DNA of 64,000 nt from JBCBJX01 sp964342855 (GCA_964342855.1 CAYFIB010000006.1:1-64000), one strand, 5' to 3'; positions 17,432 to 26,642 are shown, counted from the stretch's first letter. A program made the numbers and translations. The notes: generated from the sequence alone by a model not told the origin.

Positions 17432-18613
17432 CGAGCGCTTTCGTCCATTCGCCGGTCTGGGCGAGACCGTTCATGCGCGCGCGATGGTCGAAGGCGGCCT
17501 GCGCCGCGGCGACGTTTTCCTTTTTGCCGCCCCAGGCTTTCAGCGGCGCGGCCTGCAGGGCGCGACCATAGGAGAACGAGAGCGCCCACGGCATCTCATT
17601 CGCATACGCCGCGTTCATGGCGTTGAGGTGAGCGGTCGCCGCCTCGTCCGACTGGCCGCCGGACAGGAAGACGATGCTCGGCACGGCGGCGGGAACCGCG
17701 GCGCGGAAGCATTTGACGGTTTTCTCCGCGACTTCCTCGACCGAGGCCTGACGGTCGCACTTCATGCCGGAGACGACCATGTTCGGCTTCAGCACCGAAC
17801 CCTCGAGAGCGACGCGCTGAAGGAACAGCTCCTCATAGAGAACACGCAGGCCGTATTCGGTGACTTCATAGCAGCGGTCGATATCGTGGTCGCCGTCCAT
17901 GAGGACTTCCGGCTCAACGATGGGGACGATGTTCGCTTCCTGGCAGAGCGCCGCATAGCGCGCGAGGGCGTGCATGTTGGTGCGGATGCAGGTCTCGGAC
18001 GGCATGGTCCGGTCGCCGCCGCGAGAGATGTCGATCACCGCGCGCCATTTCGCGAAACGGGCGCCGAGATCGTAGTACTCCGCGAGACGTTCGCGCAGGC
18101 CGTCGAGGCCTTCGGTGACTTTCTCGCCCGGCGCGGCGACGAGGTCTTTCGCGCCCTTGTCGACCTTGATGCCCGGAATGGATCCCGCCGCCTCAATGAG
18201 CTTCACGAGCGGCGTTCCGTCCACGGCGTTCTGGCGGATCGTCTCGTCATAGAGGATGACGCCGGAGATGTGCTTCGTCATCGCCTGCTCGGTGCGGAAG
18301 AGCATCTCGCGATAGTCGCGTCGCGCGTCTTCGGTGGATTCCACGCCGATGGAGTCGAAGCGTTTCTTGATCGTGCCGGTCGATTCGTCCGCNNNNNNNN
18401 NNNNNNNNNNNNNNNNNNNNNNNNNNNNNNNNNNNNNNNNNNNNNNNNNNNNNNNNNNNNNNNNNNNNNNNNNNNNNNNNNNNNNNNNNNNNATTCCACG
18501 CCGATGGAGTCGAAGCGTTTCTTGATCGTGCCGGTCGATTCGTCCGCCGCCAGAATGCCCTTGCCGGGCGCGGCCATGGCGATGGCGACTTTGTTCAGCT
18601 GGTCGAGGTTCAT
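17421..18613 (-). CDS. fba: Fructose-bisphosphate aldolase, class I (interrupted by an artificial N gap)
   Basis: Schiff-base aldolase of glycolysis/gluconeogenesis. The N-terminus (MNLDQLNKVAIAMAAPGKGILAADESTGTIKKRFDSIGVE) is right of the gap and the rest left of it. If the 100 Ns and one copy of the 55-base flanking duplication are removed, the frame runs on as KRFDSIGVESTEDARRD and gives an intact 345-residue protein. Family motifs are GILAADESTGTIKKRF and VLKPNMVVSGMKC, which holds the Schiff-base Lys, plus SFSYGRALQ for phosphate binding. ATG 18613 has AGGGGA upstream. It follows pgk by 21 bases: a gap-pgk-fba glycolytic unit. Confidence 0.93.
18338..18547. other. Assembly gap of 100 N flanked by an identical 55-base duplication
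   Basis: Bases 18393-18492 are N. The 55 bases before (18338-18392) are identical to the 55 after (18493-18547). Collapsing them restores the aldolase frame exactly, so the gap is of negative size: two contigs with overlapping ends joined by a fixed spacer. An overlap of exactly 55 would fit a k-mer based assembler. This is not a biological repeat. Confidence 0.93.
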
Positions 18614-18634
18614 GATGGGGTCCCCTTGTTGGTT

Positions 18635-19837
18635 TTAAGAGGCGTCGCGCTCAAGCGCGGCGACGCCGGGCAATGTCTTGCCTTCGAGCCATTCGAGGAA
18701 CGCGCCCCCGGCGGTCGAGACATAGGTGAAATCGTCCGCGACGCCTGCGTGGTTGAGGGCGGCGACCGTGTCGCCTCCCCCGGCGACGGCGACGAGATCG
18801 CCCGCTTTCGCGCGCGCGCCGGCGAAGCGCGCGGCCTCCACGGTCGCGGTGTCGAAGGGCGGAATTTCGAAAGCGCCGAGCGGGCCGTTCCAGACGAGTG
18901 TCTTGGCCTTCTCAATGCGCGCGGCGATCTCATCGACCGTGGCGGGGCCGAGATCGAGGATCATTTCACCCGTTTCGACCTTGTCGACCGGACGTACGCG
19001 GCTTTCCGCATGGGCCTTGAATTCGGTGGCGACGACGCCGTCGGACGGGATCAGGATTTCGCAGCCGGACCGCTTCGATTCCGCCATGATCTCCCGCGCC
19101 GTGCCGGCGAGATCCGGTTCGCACAGGGATTTTCCGACATCGATCCCCATGGCATGGAGGAACGTGTTCGCCATGCCGCCGCCGACGACGAGCACGTTGG
19201 CGCGCTTCACGAGATTGAGGAGAACGTCGAGCTTGGTCGAGACCTTCGCGCCGCCGACGACGGCGACCATCGGGCGCTCCGGAGCCGCGAGCGCGGCGGC
19301 GAGATAGTTCAGCTCGCGCTCCATCGCCCGTCCGGCGGCGGACGGCAGGTGGTGCGCGAGGCCCTCCGTGGACGCATGGGCGCGGTGAGCGGCGGAGAAC
19401 GCGTCGTTCACATAGACGTCGCCATTGGCGGCGAGCGCTTTCACGAATTCAGGGTCGTTCCCCTCCTCGCCCGCGTGGAAGCGCGTGTTCTCCAACACCG
19501 CGACGCCGCCATCGCGCAGGGCGCCGATGACGCGCTCCGCCTCCGGACCGATGCAGTCGGACGCGAAAGCCACCGGCGCGCCGAGAAGCGTCGCGAAAGC
19601 CTCGGCGACGGGTGCGAGGCTCATCTCGCCGACGCGCTTGCCTTTCGGGCGACCGAAATGGCTCAAGAGCGCGACTTTCGCGCCTTTTTCGACGAGATCG
19701 CGCACGGTCGGCAGCGCGCGCTCAAGGCGCGTCGCATCGGAGACCTTTCCGCCCTCGGTCGGCACGTTGAAGTCCACGCGCACGAGAACGCGCTTCCCGG
19801 CGAGGTCGAGGTCGTCGATCGTCTTGAAGCCGGCCAT
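18635..19837 (-). CDS. pgk: Phosphoglycerate kinase
   Basis: Transfers phosphate from 1,3-bisphosphoglycerate to ADP. 400 residues, two Rossmann-like domains. Visible motifs are VLVRVDFNVP and HFGRPKG (substrate side), GDVYVNDAFSAAHRAHAS, the hinge VVGGAKVSTKLDVL, GPLGAFEIPPFD and VAGGGDTVAALNHAG (nucleotide side). AGGAAAG precedes ATG 19837. It lies 45 bases after gap and 21 before fba on the same strand. Confidence 0.97.
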   Translation of the reverse strand: MAGFKTIDDLDLAGKRVLVRVDFNVPTEGGKVSDATRLERALPTVRDLVEKGAKVALLSHFGRPKGKRVGEMSLAPVAEAFATLLGAPVAFASDCIGPEAERVIGALRDGGVAVLENTRFHAGEEGNDPEFVKALAANGDVYVNDAFSAAHRAHASTEGLAHHLPSAAGRAMERELNYLAAALAAPERPMVAVVGGAKVSTKLDVLLNLVKRANVLVVGGGMANTFLHAMGIDVGKSLCEPDLAGTAREIMAESKRSGCEILIPSDGVVATEFKAHAESRVRPVDKVETGEMILDLGPATVDEIAARIEKAKTLVWNGPLGAFEIPPFDTATVEAARFAGARAKAGDLVAVAGGGDTVAALNHAGVADDFTYVSTAGGAFLEWLEGKTLPGVAALERDAS

Positions 19838-19882
19838 TGAGCTTTCCTGTTGCTGGCCGGCCGCAACGGACCGGCCGGGAGA

Positions 19883-20890
19883 TCAGAGGAATTTCGCCAT
19901 TTCAAGCGCGGTGTCTGACATGCGCGTGGAGAAGCCCCACTCGTTGTCGTACCAGGAAAGGACGCGCACGAACTTGCCTTCCAGAACCTGCGTCTGCGGC
20001 GCGGCGAAGATCGAGGAATGCGGGTCGTGGTTGAAGTCCGAGGAGACGAGCGGCTCTTCGGTGTAGCCGAGCACGCCTTTAAGGGCGCCGTTCGCCGCCT
20101 CTTTCATCGCCGCGTTCACTTCTTCGGCGGTCGTGTCGCGCGACGGCGTGAAGGTGAGGTCGATCATGGAGACGTTCGGCGTCGGGACGCGGATCGACGA
20201 GCCGTCGAGCTTGCCGTTGAGTTCCGGCAGCACGAGGCCGACGGCTTTCGCCGCGCCGGTGGACGTCGGGATCTGCGAATGCGCCGCGGCGCGGGCGCGG
20301 TAAAGATCCTTGTGCATCGTGTCGAGGGTCGGCTGGTCGCCCGTATAGGAGTGGACCGTCGTCATGAAACCGCGCTCGATGCCGATGGCGTTGTGCAGGA
20401 CGTACGCGACCGGCGCGAGGCAGTTCGTGGTGCACGAGGCGTTGGAGACGACCACGTCGTCTTTCGTCAGAACGCCGTGGTTGACGCCGTAGACGATGGT
20501 CTGGTCCGCGCCTTTGGCGGGAGCCGAGACGAGAACGCGCTTGGCGCCGGCTTCCAGGTGCATCGCCGCTTTTTCGCGATCGGCGAAAATGCCGGTGCAC
20601 TCAAAGACGATATCGACGCCCATTTCGCCCCAGGGGAGCTGTTTCGGATCGCGCTCGGCAAGCACCTTGATCGGGCCGCGTCCGACATTCAGCGTGTCGC
20701 CGTCGACCGAGACCTCGCCCGGGAAGCGGCCATGCACGGAGTCGTAGCGGAAGAGGTGCGCGTTCGTGTCGACCGGGCCGAGATCGTTGATCGCAACGAC
20801 TTCGAGGTCGCGGCGGTCGTTCTCGATCATGGAGCGGAGCGCAAGGCGGCCGATGCGGCCGAAACCGTTGATGGCGATACGAAGGGTCAT
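19883..20890 (-). CDS. gap: Glyceraldehyde-3-phosphate dehydrogenase
   Basis: 335 residues. It has the NAD fold INGFGRIGRLALRS at the N-terminus, the catalytic Cys in NASCTTNCLAPV (about residue 155), the phosphate-binding STGAAKAVGLVLPELNGKLDGSSIRVPTP, and YDNEWGFSTRM near the end. Asp33-equivalent is followed by LGP, consistent with NAD use. First gene of gap-pgk-fba; its promoter should lie in 20891-21107, shared with the divergent zapA operon. Transketolase, often upstream in this class, is not present. Confidence 0.97.
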   Translation of the reverse strand: MTLRIAINGFGRIGRLALRSMIENDRRDLEVVAINDLGPVDTNAHLFRYDSVHGRFPGEVSVDGDTLNVGRGPIKVLAERDPKQLPWGEMGVDIVFECTGIFADREKAAMHLEAGAKRVLVSAPAKGADQTIVYGVNHGVLTKDDVVVSNASCTTNCLAPVAYVLHNAIGIERGFMTTVHSYTGDQPTLDTMHKDLYRARAAAHSQIPTSTGAAKAVGLVLPELNGKLDGSSIRVPTPNVSMIDLTFTPSRDTTAEEVNAAMKEAANGALKGVLGYTEEPLVSSDFNHDPHSSIFAAPQTQVLEGKFVRVLSWYDNEWGFSTRMSDTALEMAKFL

Positions 20891-21107
20891 GGGCGTCGTC
20901 CTCTACTCATTCGGAGTTTCGTGGAGACAGAAATGTCTCGTCGAAGACGCGCGGCGCGGCGGCGGCCGCGCAGGCGGGTCGCGCGCCTTGTGCATCGCAG
21001 CCTGAACAGGCGTCAAGTCAGCCGCCCGCCTCGCGCGAACCCGTGAGGTCGGCTAGTCTCGTTCATAGTAAACGAAGTCTTAACCGACGCGTCGGAGGGT
21101 CGCCCGC

Positions 21108-21326
21108 GTGAGCGTGCTTGAAGAAACTGTCGATGTTCTCGCCGACGCGCTGGATGCGCTGGAGGCGGCCGTCGCCCGTCGGATCGCCGAGGTCCCGGCC
21201 TCGGGGGTGGACGATGATGTGCGCGACGCCGCGGCCGAGGCGCTCTCAGAAGCCTCCGACGCTCTGACCGACGCGATTTCCGCGCTCGACGACGCCCTCG
21301 CGCCCGCCGACCGGGCGGAAGGCTGA
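21108..21326 (+). CDS. DUF4164-type small coiled-coil protein
   Basis: 72 residues, very acidic and Ala/Leu-rich, predicted as one long helix with heptad-like spacing (VLADALDALEAAVARRI, ALSEASDALTDAISALDDAL). It starts at GTG 21108 behind GGAGGG. Small coiled-coil proteins of this sort, annotated DUF4164, commonly precede zapA in alphaproteobacteria. A role with ZapA in Z-ring organisation is inferred from context only. Confidence 0.75.
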   Translation: MSVLEETVDVLADALDALEAAVARRIAEVPASGVDDDVRDAAAEALSEASDALTDAISALDDALAPADRAEG

Positions 21327-21331
21327 CCCGC

Positions 21332-21706
21332 ATGGCCGTTGTCGAAATCACCATCAACGGGCGCGCCTTCAACGTCACCTGCGATGACGGGCAGGAAGAT
21401 CGCCTAACCCACCTTGCGGGGGAAGTGGACGCGCGGGTCAGTGATCTCGCGGGGAAAATCGGTCAGATCGGCGATGCGCGGCTGATGCTGCTCGCCGCCC
21501 TCACCCTCGCCGACGATCTCTCCGAAGCGCGCACGCACGCCGGCGGGGTCGATCCCGGCGCGCTCGATGAAGCGCGGCGCGAAGGCGCGCGGCTTGCGGG
21601 CGATGAAATGGAAGCGGGCGCGGCGCGGGTCATTGAAGCCGCGGCACGGCGCATCAACGCCCTCGCCGACAGCCTGAGCGCTGACAGCCCCTCAGACGGC
21701 GCGTAA
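21332..21706 (+). CDS. zapA: ZapA, cell-division protein
   Basis: 124 residues. The N-terminal ZapA domain (VEITINGRAFNVTCDDGQEDRLTHLAGEVDARVSDLA...GDARLMLLAALTLADDL) is followed by a coiled-coil/Ala-rich tail. ZapA cross-links FtsZ filaments. It is five bases after the DUF4164 gene. Its last 15 bases overlap the convergent hybrid kinase end. The 6S RNA and fthC that usually follow directly are displaced by that 2.5 kb kinase gene. Confidence 0.92.
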   Translation: MAVVEITINGRAFNVTCDDGQEDRLTHLAGEVDARVSDLAGKIGQIGDARLMLLAALTLADDLSEARTHAGGVDPGALDEARREGARLAGDEMEAGAARVIEAAARRINALADSLSADSPSDGA

Positions 21707-24229
21707 GCGCGGTCGGCGACGGTCGCCGCTTGGCGGCAGGTTCGCGCGCTTCTCCATCGCCAGACGCAGACCGTCGACGAGGATCTCCGCCGTCAGCGGT
21801 TTCGGCACGTGGGCGTCGCACCCGGCGGCGGCGGACAGCTCAATATGCTCCTTCATGGCGTTTGCGCTCAGCATGATGATCGGTGTTGGCGGTTTTCCGT
21901 CGCGATCCTGACGGGCGCGGATGACGCGGGTCGCCTCCAGCCCGTCCATGACCGGCATCTGCATGTCCATGAGGATCACGTCGAAGCTCGCGTTCTCGAC
22001 CGCTTCGACGGCCTCGGCGCCGTTCTCCGCAAACTGAAGTTTGACGTTCATCGGCTCCATCAGCAGCGCGACGACCTGACGGTTGATGGGGTGATCCTCG
22101 GCGACGAGCACGCGCAGCTTGCTGAAGTCCAGCGTCGCGTCGTCCGCATCTTCGCGCCGCGCGCCGCGGCGCTCCTCCAGCGCGCGCTCCAGACGGGCGG
22201 TGAAGACGAAGCGGCTGCCCACGCCCGGGTCTGACGTCGCATAGACTTCGCCGTCCATCATCTCCGCGAGCGCCCGGCAGATGGAAAGGCCGAGACCCGT
22301 CCCGCCGAAGGAGCGGGTGATCGACCCGTCCGCCTGCTCGAAACGGGTGAAGAGGCGTTTGCCGGTCTCCTCGTCAAAGCCGATGCCGGAGTCCTCGACT
22401 TCGATGCGCAGGAGCGACTTCGCGCCGATATCGTCGACATCAACCTTGACGATGACGCCGCCTTTTTCCGTGAATTTCACCGCATTCGATGCGAGGTTCG
22501 CGACGACCTGCTTGATGCGGACGGCGTCGCCCCGAAGGGGCGTGTCAGCGTTCGGACCGTACACGACTTCGAACCGGACGCCTTTTTCCTCCGCCTTGGC
22601 GCGCATGACGCCCGCCGCCGCCTCAACGGACTGACGCAGATCGAACGGCTCAGTGTGCAGATCGAGGCGTCCCGCCTCAATCTTGGAGAAATCGAGAATG
22701 TCCGACAGGAGACGTTCGAGCGTCTCGCCCGACGACTGGATGAGCCTGACCATATCGCGCTGACGCTCGGACAGGTCCGTGCGCGCCAGCGCGTCGACGA
22801 CTCCGACGACGCCATTGAGAGGGGTACGGATCTCATGGCTCATATTGGCGAGGAACTGACCTTTGGCTTCCGTGGCGGCTTCGGCTCTCGCCTTTTCTTC
22901 GACAAGCTCGCCCTCATAACGTACACGATCGGTTATATCGAACCGCACGGCGACGTACTCGTTCGGCTTTCCGTCATCGCCTTTCAATGGAACGATCGTG
23001 GTATCGACCCAATAGAGTTCGCCGTTTTTCCCCTTGTTGCAGATGACGCCGTGCCAAGGGTCGCCGCGACCGATCGTACGCCACATTTCCACGAAAAACG
23101 CTCGGGGATGATGACCGGAATTCAACATCCGATGGTTCTGTCCGACCAGCTCTGCTCTTTCATACCCGCTGATTTCGCAGAACTTGTCGTTGGCGAACTT
23201 GATGTTCCCTAGCTCGTCCGTGATGGCGACAATGGAGTGTTCATCGAGCGCGATCTGATAGGCGGAGAGGTTGGACAGCGCTTTGTCCGCACGCTTCAGA
23301 GCGTTCTCCAGCGCGTCGCGTTCGCTTCGCTGCGCGGTGATGTCCTGAAACGTTCCTTGTACGCGGACCGGCTCGCCGCCTTCGAAGATGCAGCGCCCGA
23401 TTGACCGTACCCAGACGCGCCGCTTGCGGGCCGTGATAAGAGGCAGCTCGAAGTCCCATCCCTCGCCCGTTTCTGTCGCGCGCTGAACATAGTGCTGCAC
23501 CATGGGCACGGCTTCCGGCGCGTAGAAGTCGATCGCGGTCTCCAGTTCAGGGACATAGCTGTCGCTGACTTCATGGATGCAACGAGTTTTCTCCGACCAC
23601 GTGACATTATTCGTGCGCAGATCGAGTTCCCAGCCGCCGACGCCGGCGACTTCGGAGACTTCCTCCGCCCACGCACGGGCGCGGTCGAGTTCCTGCGACA
23701 AAAGCGCCATCTCGGCCACGACCGACTCCGCGCGCAACACGCTCTTGCGTTGCTCGACCATTTCTGAAACCGCCGCCGCAAATGACTCCATGACTGCGAC
23801 GTCGTGTTCAGACCAGTCTCGGACCGCCCGGTCGATCACACAGATTGTGCCGAGGGAAGCACCGCATTTCGTTCGCACGGGCGCTCCCAGATAGGACCGA
23901 ATATGTGGCGCGCCGCGCACCAGGGGATTGTCCGCAAAACGCTCATCAACATGGGTGTCGGGAACGACGAGCGTACCGTTGTCGAAAACTGCGTATGCGC
24001 AGAAGGCCTGATCTCGAGGGGTTTCAACCGTATCCAGATTGACTCGCGCCTTGAACCACTGTCGCTCTTCATCGACCAGTGAAAACAGCGCAATGGGCGC
24101 GCTGACGGCGCACGACGCCGCTCTGACGATGGCGTCGAAAGCGGGCTCTTGTTCGGTGTCGAGCAGCCGACACTCAATCAGCGCCGCGAGGCGCTGCAGT
24201 TCGTTCTGCGGTTTGCCCGGTGCGTACAT
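21692..24229 (-). CDS. GAF-PAS-PAS hybrid sensor histidine kinase
   Basis: 845 residues, no membrane segments: a GAF domain (about 20-165, FKARVNLDTVETPRDQAFCAYAV, a form usual in bacteriophytochrome-like kinases but without an evident chromophore Cys), PAS 1 (about 190-310), PAS 2 (about 325-440, SGYERAELVGQNHRMLNSGHHP), HisKA with His465 in NMSHEIRTPLNG, HATPase with DSGIGFDEETG and GTGLGLSICR, and a C-terminal receiver with Asp755 in LMDMQMPVMDG. All catalytic residues look intact. Cytoplasmic sensing is implied; signal and partner are unknown. It sits between zapA and the 6S RNA, where such a gene is not usual. Confidence 0.92.
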   Translation of the reverse strand: MYAPGKPQNELQRLAALIECRLLDTEQEPAFDAIVRAASCAVSAPIALFSLVDEERQWFKARVNLDTVETPRDQAFCAYAVFDNGTLVVPDTHVDERFADNPLVRGAPHIRSYLGAPVRTKCGASLGTICVIDRAVRDWSEHDVAVMESFAAAVSEMVEQRKSVLRAESVVAEMALLSQELDRARAWAEEVSEVAGVGGWELDLRTNNVTWSEKTRCIHEVSDSYVPELETAIDFYAPEAVPMVQHYVQRATETGEGWDFELPLITARKRRVWVRSIGRCIFEGGEPVRVQGTFQDITAQRSERDALENALKRADKALSNLSAYQIALDEHSIVAITDELGNIKFANDKFCEISGYERAELVGQNHRMLNSGHHPRAFFVEMWRTIGRGDPWHGVICNKGKNGELYWVDTTIVPLKGDDGKPNEYVAVRFDITDRVRYEGELVEEKARAEAATEAKGQFLANMSHEIRTPLNGVVGVVDALARTDLSERQRDMVRLIQSSGETLERLLSDILDFSKIEAGRLDLHTEPFDLRQSVEAAAGVMRAKAEEKGVRFEVVYGPNADTPLRGDAVRIKQVVANLASNAVKFTEKGGVIVKVDVDDIGAKSLLRIEVEDSGIGFDEETGKRLFTRFEQADGSITRSFGGTGLGLSICRALAEMMDGEVYATSDPGVGSRFVFTARLERALEERRGARREDADDATLDFSKLRVLVAEDHPINRQVVALLMEPMNVKLQFAENGAEAVEAVENASFDVILMDMQMPVMDGLEATRVIRARQDRDGKPPTPIIMLSANAMKEHIELSAAAGCDAHVPKPLTAEILVDGLRLAMEKRANLPPSGDRRRPRLRAV

Positions 24230-24309
24230 TGGCGCGGCGTCCTTTCTGCAATCAGACGCACAAAAATGACACCGGAAGAACCAATAGATCGTGAACGATA
24301 ACGTTCATC

Positions 24310-24338
24310 TTGCTGCAACCGCGCAAGGCTCCTAGATT
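24310..24338 (+). promoter_or_regulatory. Probable sigma-70 promoter for 6S RNA
   Basis: TTGCTG (24310-24315) and TAGATT (24333-24338) are separated by exactly 17 bases, and transcription would begin near 24345, a few bases before the RNA's closing stem. Both boxes fit the alphaproteobacterial housekeeping consensus moderately well. Confidence 0.55.
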
Positions 24339-24344
24339 CCGCGA

Positions 24345-24560
24345 AGGCGACCACTGCCCGGCGCGTTAGGAACCTCGTTCCCCGGGGCCTTACCGACACG
24401 TTCGGGAGCCGTCTCTGATCTGGGCCGTGGCCTTTTTCACGCGGCGCCCACCTGACCTCTAGGGTCCAGGTGGAATCAAAGCGTTCCGACGGCCATGGCG
24501 GTGTCGCCGCTCTTTTCCCGCGCTGCGGGCCTGTCCAAGGCCGGTCGGTCCGGGCGATGA
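24345..24560 (+). ncRNA. ssrS: 6S RNA
   Basis: Small RNA that mimics an open promoter and binds sigma-70 RNA polymerase. Support is position and structure: directly upstream of fthC and near zapA, the classic ssrS locus, with a closing stem GCCCGG (24356-24361) / CCGGGC (24552-24557). Typical alphaproteobacterial segments are also present (GGAACCTCGTTCCCCGGGG, TTACCGACACGTTCGGGA on the 5' side; GGTGTCGCC and AAGGCCGGTCGG on the 3' side). Exact ends are not fixed. The bases 24230-24309 left of its promoter belong to the divergent kinase leader and hold nothing else I can identify. Confidence 0.85.
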
Positions 24561-24570
24561 TCCTCAGCTC

Positions 24571-25146
24571 ATGACCGATCCATCGACCAAAAAGTCCCTG
24601 CGCGCCGAGGCGCGACAGCGACGCGCCGCCGTGCAGACTGCAGGGGCCGCGGAGGCCGCTGCGGCGCTAGCGGTGGAGGCGGTGCTGGCGTTCCGCGGTC
24701 CCGTCGCCCTCTACGTCGCCATCGGCGATGAGCTGGACCCGGCGCCGTTGGCGCGCCTGCTGGCGGCGGCCGGCGCTGATCTCGCCCTTCCCCGCGTCGA
24801 ACGCCGGAACGCCGCGCCCATTTTCCGCGCCTGGGCGCCGGGCGATGAGTTGACGCCGGACCTCGCCCGCGTGCCGGCGCCTCTCACCGAAGCGCTGGAG
24901 CGTCCGCCGCGCGTCCTCATCACGCCGCTTCTGGCGTTCGACCGCGCGGGCGGACGTCTCGGCTATGGCGGCGGATACTACGACCGGGCCATCGCCGAAG
25001 CGCGCGCCCGCGGTCCGGCGCTCGTCATCGGCTACGCCTATGCCGCGCAGGAGATTGACGCCGCGCCCATGGAGCCGCACGACGCGCGGCTCGACGCCGT
25101 GGCGACCGAACGCGATTTCATTCTATGTCGGCGCTCAACGCAGTAA
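24571..25146 (+). CDS. fthC: 5-formyltetrahydrofolate cyclo-ligase
   Basis: Converts 5-formyl-THF to 5,10-methenyl-THF with ATP. 191 residues with the family motif LGYGGGYYDR, ITPLLAFDRAGGRLGYG, a basic N-terminal KKSLRAEARQRRA helix, and DARLDAVATERDFI near the end. It lies immediately downstream of 6S RNA on the same strand, as in most proteobacteria, and can be expressed by read-through from it. It is 10 bases from the next gene. Confidence 0.93.
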   Translation: MTDPSTKKSLRAEARQRRAAVQTAGAAEAAAALAVEAVLAFRGPVALYVAIGDELDPAPLARLLAAAGADLALPRVERRNAAPIFRAWAPGDELTPDLARVPAPLTEALERPPRVLITPLLAFDRAGGRLGYGGGYYDRAIAEARARGPALVIGYAYAAQEIDAAPMEPHDARLDAVATERDFILCRRSTQ

Positions 25147-25156
25147 GGAGCGCGTG

Positions 25157-25972
25157 ATGCGCATCGCTTTTTTCGGGGACATCATGGGCCGCACCGGGCG
25201 TAACGCGGTCGAAGAGCGTCTGCCCGGCCTTCGCCGTCACCTGAAGCTCGATTTCGTCGGCATCAATGTGGAGAACGCCGCGGGCGGGTTCGGCGTCACC
25301 GCGGCGATCTGCGAAGCGATGTTCGAGGCGGGCGCGGACGTGCTCACCACCGGCAACCACGCTTTCGATCAGCGCGATGAAATCGACCTTTACGATCGCG
25401 AACAGCGGCTTCTGCGCCCCTGCAATTTCCCGCAGGACAATCCGGGCCGCGGCGCGCAGATGTGCGAGGCGCGCGACGGGCGACGGGTGCTTGTGGTCAA
25501 CGCGCAGGGCCAGCGCGCCATGGCGCCGATCGACGATCCGTGTGCGGCGGTGGAGCGCGAGATCGCGGGCGTCGTCCTCGGCGAAGCGGCGGACGCCGTC
25601 ATCATCGACTTCCACGCCGAAACGACATCGGAGAAGTACTCCATGGGCCATCATTTCGACGGGCGCGTCTCGCTCGTCTTTGGCACGCACACGCATGTTC
25701 CGACAGCGGATGAGCAAATCCTGACGCAGGGCACCGCCTACATGACCGATCTCGGCATGACCGGCGACTACGACAGCGTCATCGGCATGAACAAGGCCGA
25801 GCCGCTCTCCCGGTTCTCAACAAAAATGCCCGGCCCCCGCCTCGCCCCCGCCGCCGGCGAAGCGACGCTCTGCGGGGTGTTCGTGGAGACCGACGATCGC
25901 ACCGGGCTTGCTCTGCGCTGCGAGCCCATCCGGGTCGGCGGAAGGCTGAAGGAAGCGCTTCCCGAAGTCTGA
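25157..25972 (+). CDS. YmdB-family metallophosphodiesterase
   Basis: 271 residues, TIGR00282/YmdB family: FFGDIMGRTGRNAVEERLPGL (first metal site), GINVENAAGGFG, LTTGNHAFDQRDEI (Asn-His), IIDFHAETTSEKYSMGHHFDGRVSLVFGTHTHVPTAD, and ILTQGTAYMTDLGMTGDYDSVIGM. Bacillus YmdB hydrolyses cyclic nucleotides and affects biofilm choice; the role in alphaproteobacteria is not established. Start ATG 25157 sits behind AAGGAG; a GTG one codon upstream is possible. It is in operon with fthC. Confidence 0.92.
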   Translation: MRIAFFGDIMGRTGRNAVEERLPGLRRHLKLDFVGINVENAAGGFGVTAAICEAMFEAGADVLTTGNHAFDQRDEIDLYDREQRLLRPCNFPQDNPGRGAQMCEARDGRRVLVVNAQGQRAMAPIDDPCAAVEREIAGVVLGEAADAVIIDFHAETTSEKYSMGHHFDGRVSLVFGTHTHVPTADEQILTQGTAYMTDLGMTGDYDSVIGMNKAEPLSRFSTKMPGPRLAPAAGEATLCGVFVETDDRTGLALRCEPIRVGGRLKEALPEV

Positions 25973-26045
25973 GCGCGCTTTGATCGAGCGCAAGGCGCTG
26001 CTGCCTGGTCAGCGTAACTCTCGCCTCGATCGAAGGAGGCGGCCC

Positions 26046-26636
26046 ATGAGCAAGCGCGTTCTCGTCATCAACGCCCACCCCCACGCCGATTCCGGCCATT
26101 TCTGCGCCGCTGTCGCTGACGCCTATGAAGCCGGCGCGCGCGCGGGCGGGCATGCGGTCCGGCGCATCGATCTGGCGGATCTGGACTTTCCGCTTCTGCG
26201 CGATCCAGCCGACTTCGCCTCGCCGCCGCCGCCGGACGTTCAGATGGCGCAGGAGGCCGTTCTTGAGTGCGAGCATCTGGTCGTCGCTTACCCAATCTGG
26301 CTTGGCAGCATGCCCGCTTTCGCGAAGGCATTCTTTGAGCAGTTCGCACGCGATCAATTCGCGCTCGCGGACAATCCGAAAGGCGGGTTCCCGCTCCGGC
26401 GCCTGAAGGGACGCTCGGCCCGCGTCATCGTGACCATGGGCATGCCCGCGGCGGCCTACCGGTTGATGTTCGGCGCTCATGGGGTGCGCGGTTTCGAGGT
26501 CTCCACGCTCGGCATGTCAGGCTTCAAACCCGTTCGCGAAACGCTCATCGGCATGGTCGGCGACGGCGGCCAAGGGAACGAACGCCTGAAGCGGCGCCTC
26601 GATCAGATCCGCCTTCTCGGCGAACGAGCGCGCTGA
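26046..26636 (+). CDS. NAD(P)H:quinone-type flavodoxin-fold oxidoreductase
   Basis: 196 residues, Flavodoxin_2 fold: VLVINAHPHADSGHFCAAV (FMN/FAD phosphate loop), VVAYPIWLGSMPAFAKAFFEQF, and VIVTMGMPAAAYRLMFGAHG. It resembles the KefF/YrkL branch. Likely two-electron quinone or electrophile reduction with FAD/FMN; substrate unknown. GGAGG lies 7 bases before ATG 26046, deciding against the longer frame from 25980. It stands alone between ymdB and the convergent haemoglobin gene. Confidence 0.88.
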   Translation: MSKRVLVINAHPHADSGHFCAAVADAYEAGARAGGHAVRRIDLADLDFPLLRDPADFASPPPPDVQMAQEAVLECEHLVVAYPIWLGSMPAFAKAFFEQFARDQFALADNPKGGFPLRRLKGRSARVIVTMGMPAAAYRLMFGAHGVRGFEVSTLGMSGFKPVRETLIGMVGDGGQGNERLKRRLDQIRLLGERAR

Positions 26637-26642
26637 GATCGA

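Noticed and set aside
18338..18547. A 55-base direct duplication around the gap as a biological repeat or insertion scar
   Set aside because: The copies are exactly at the N borders, and collapsing them restores the aldolase; an assembly artefact is the simple reading.
17190..19840. Two long plus-strand frames over coq4, fba and pgk
   Set aside because: Shadows of fba and pgk with odd composition; one even runs through the N gap.
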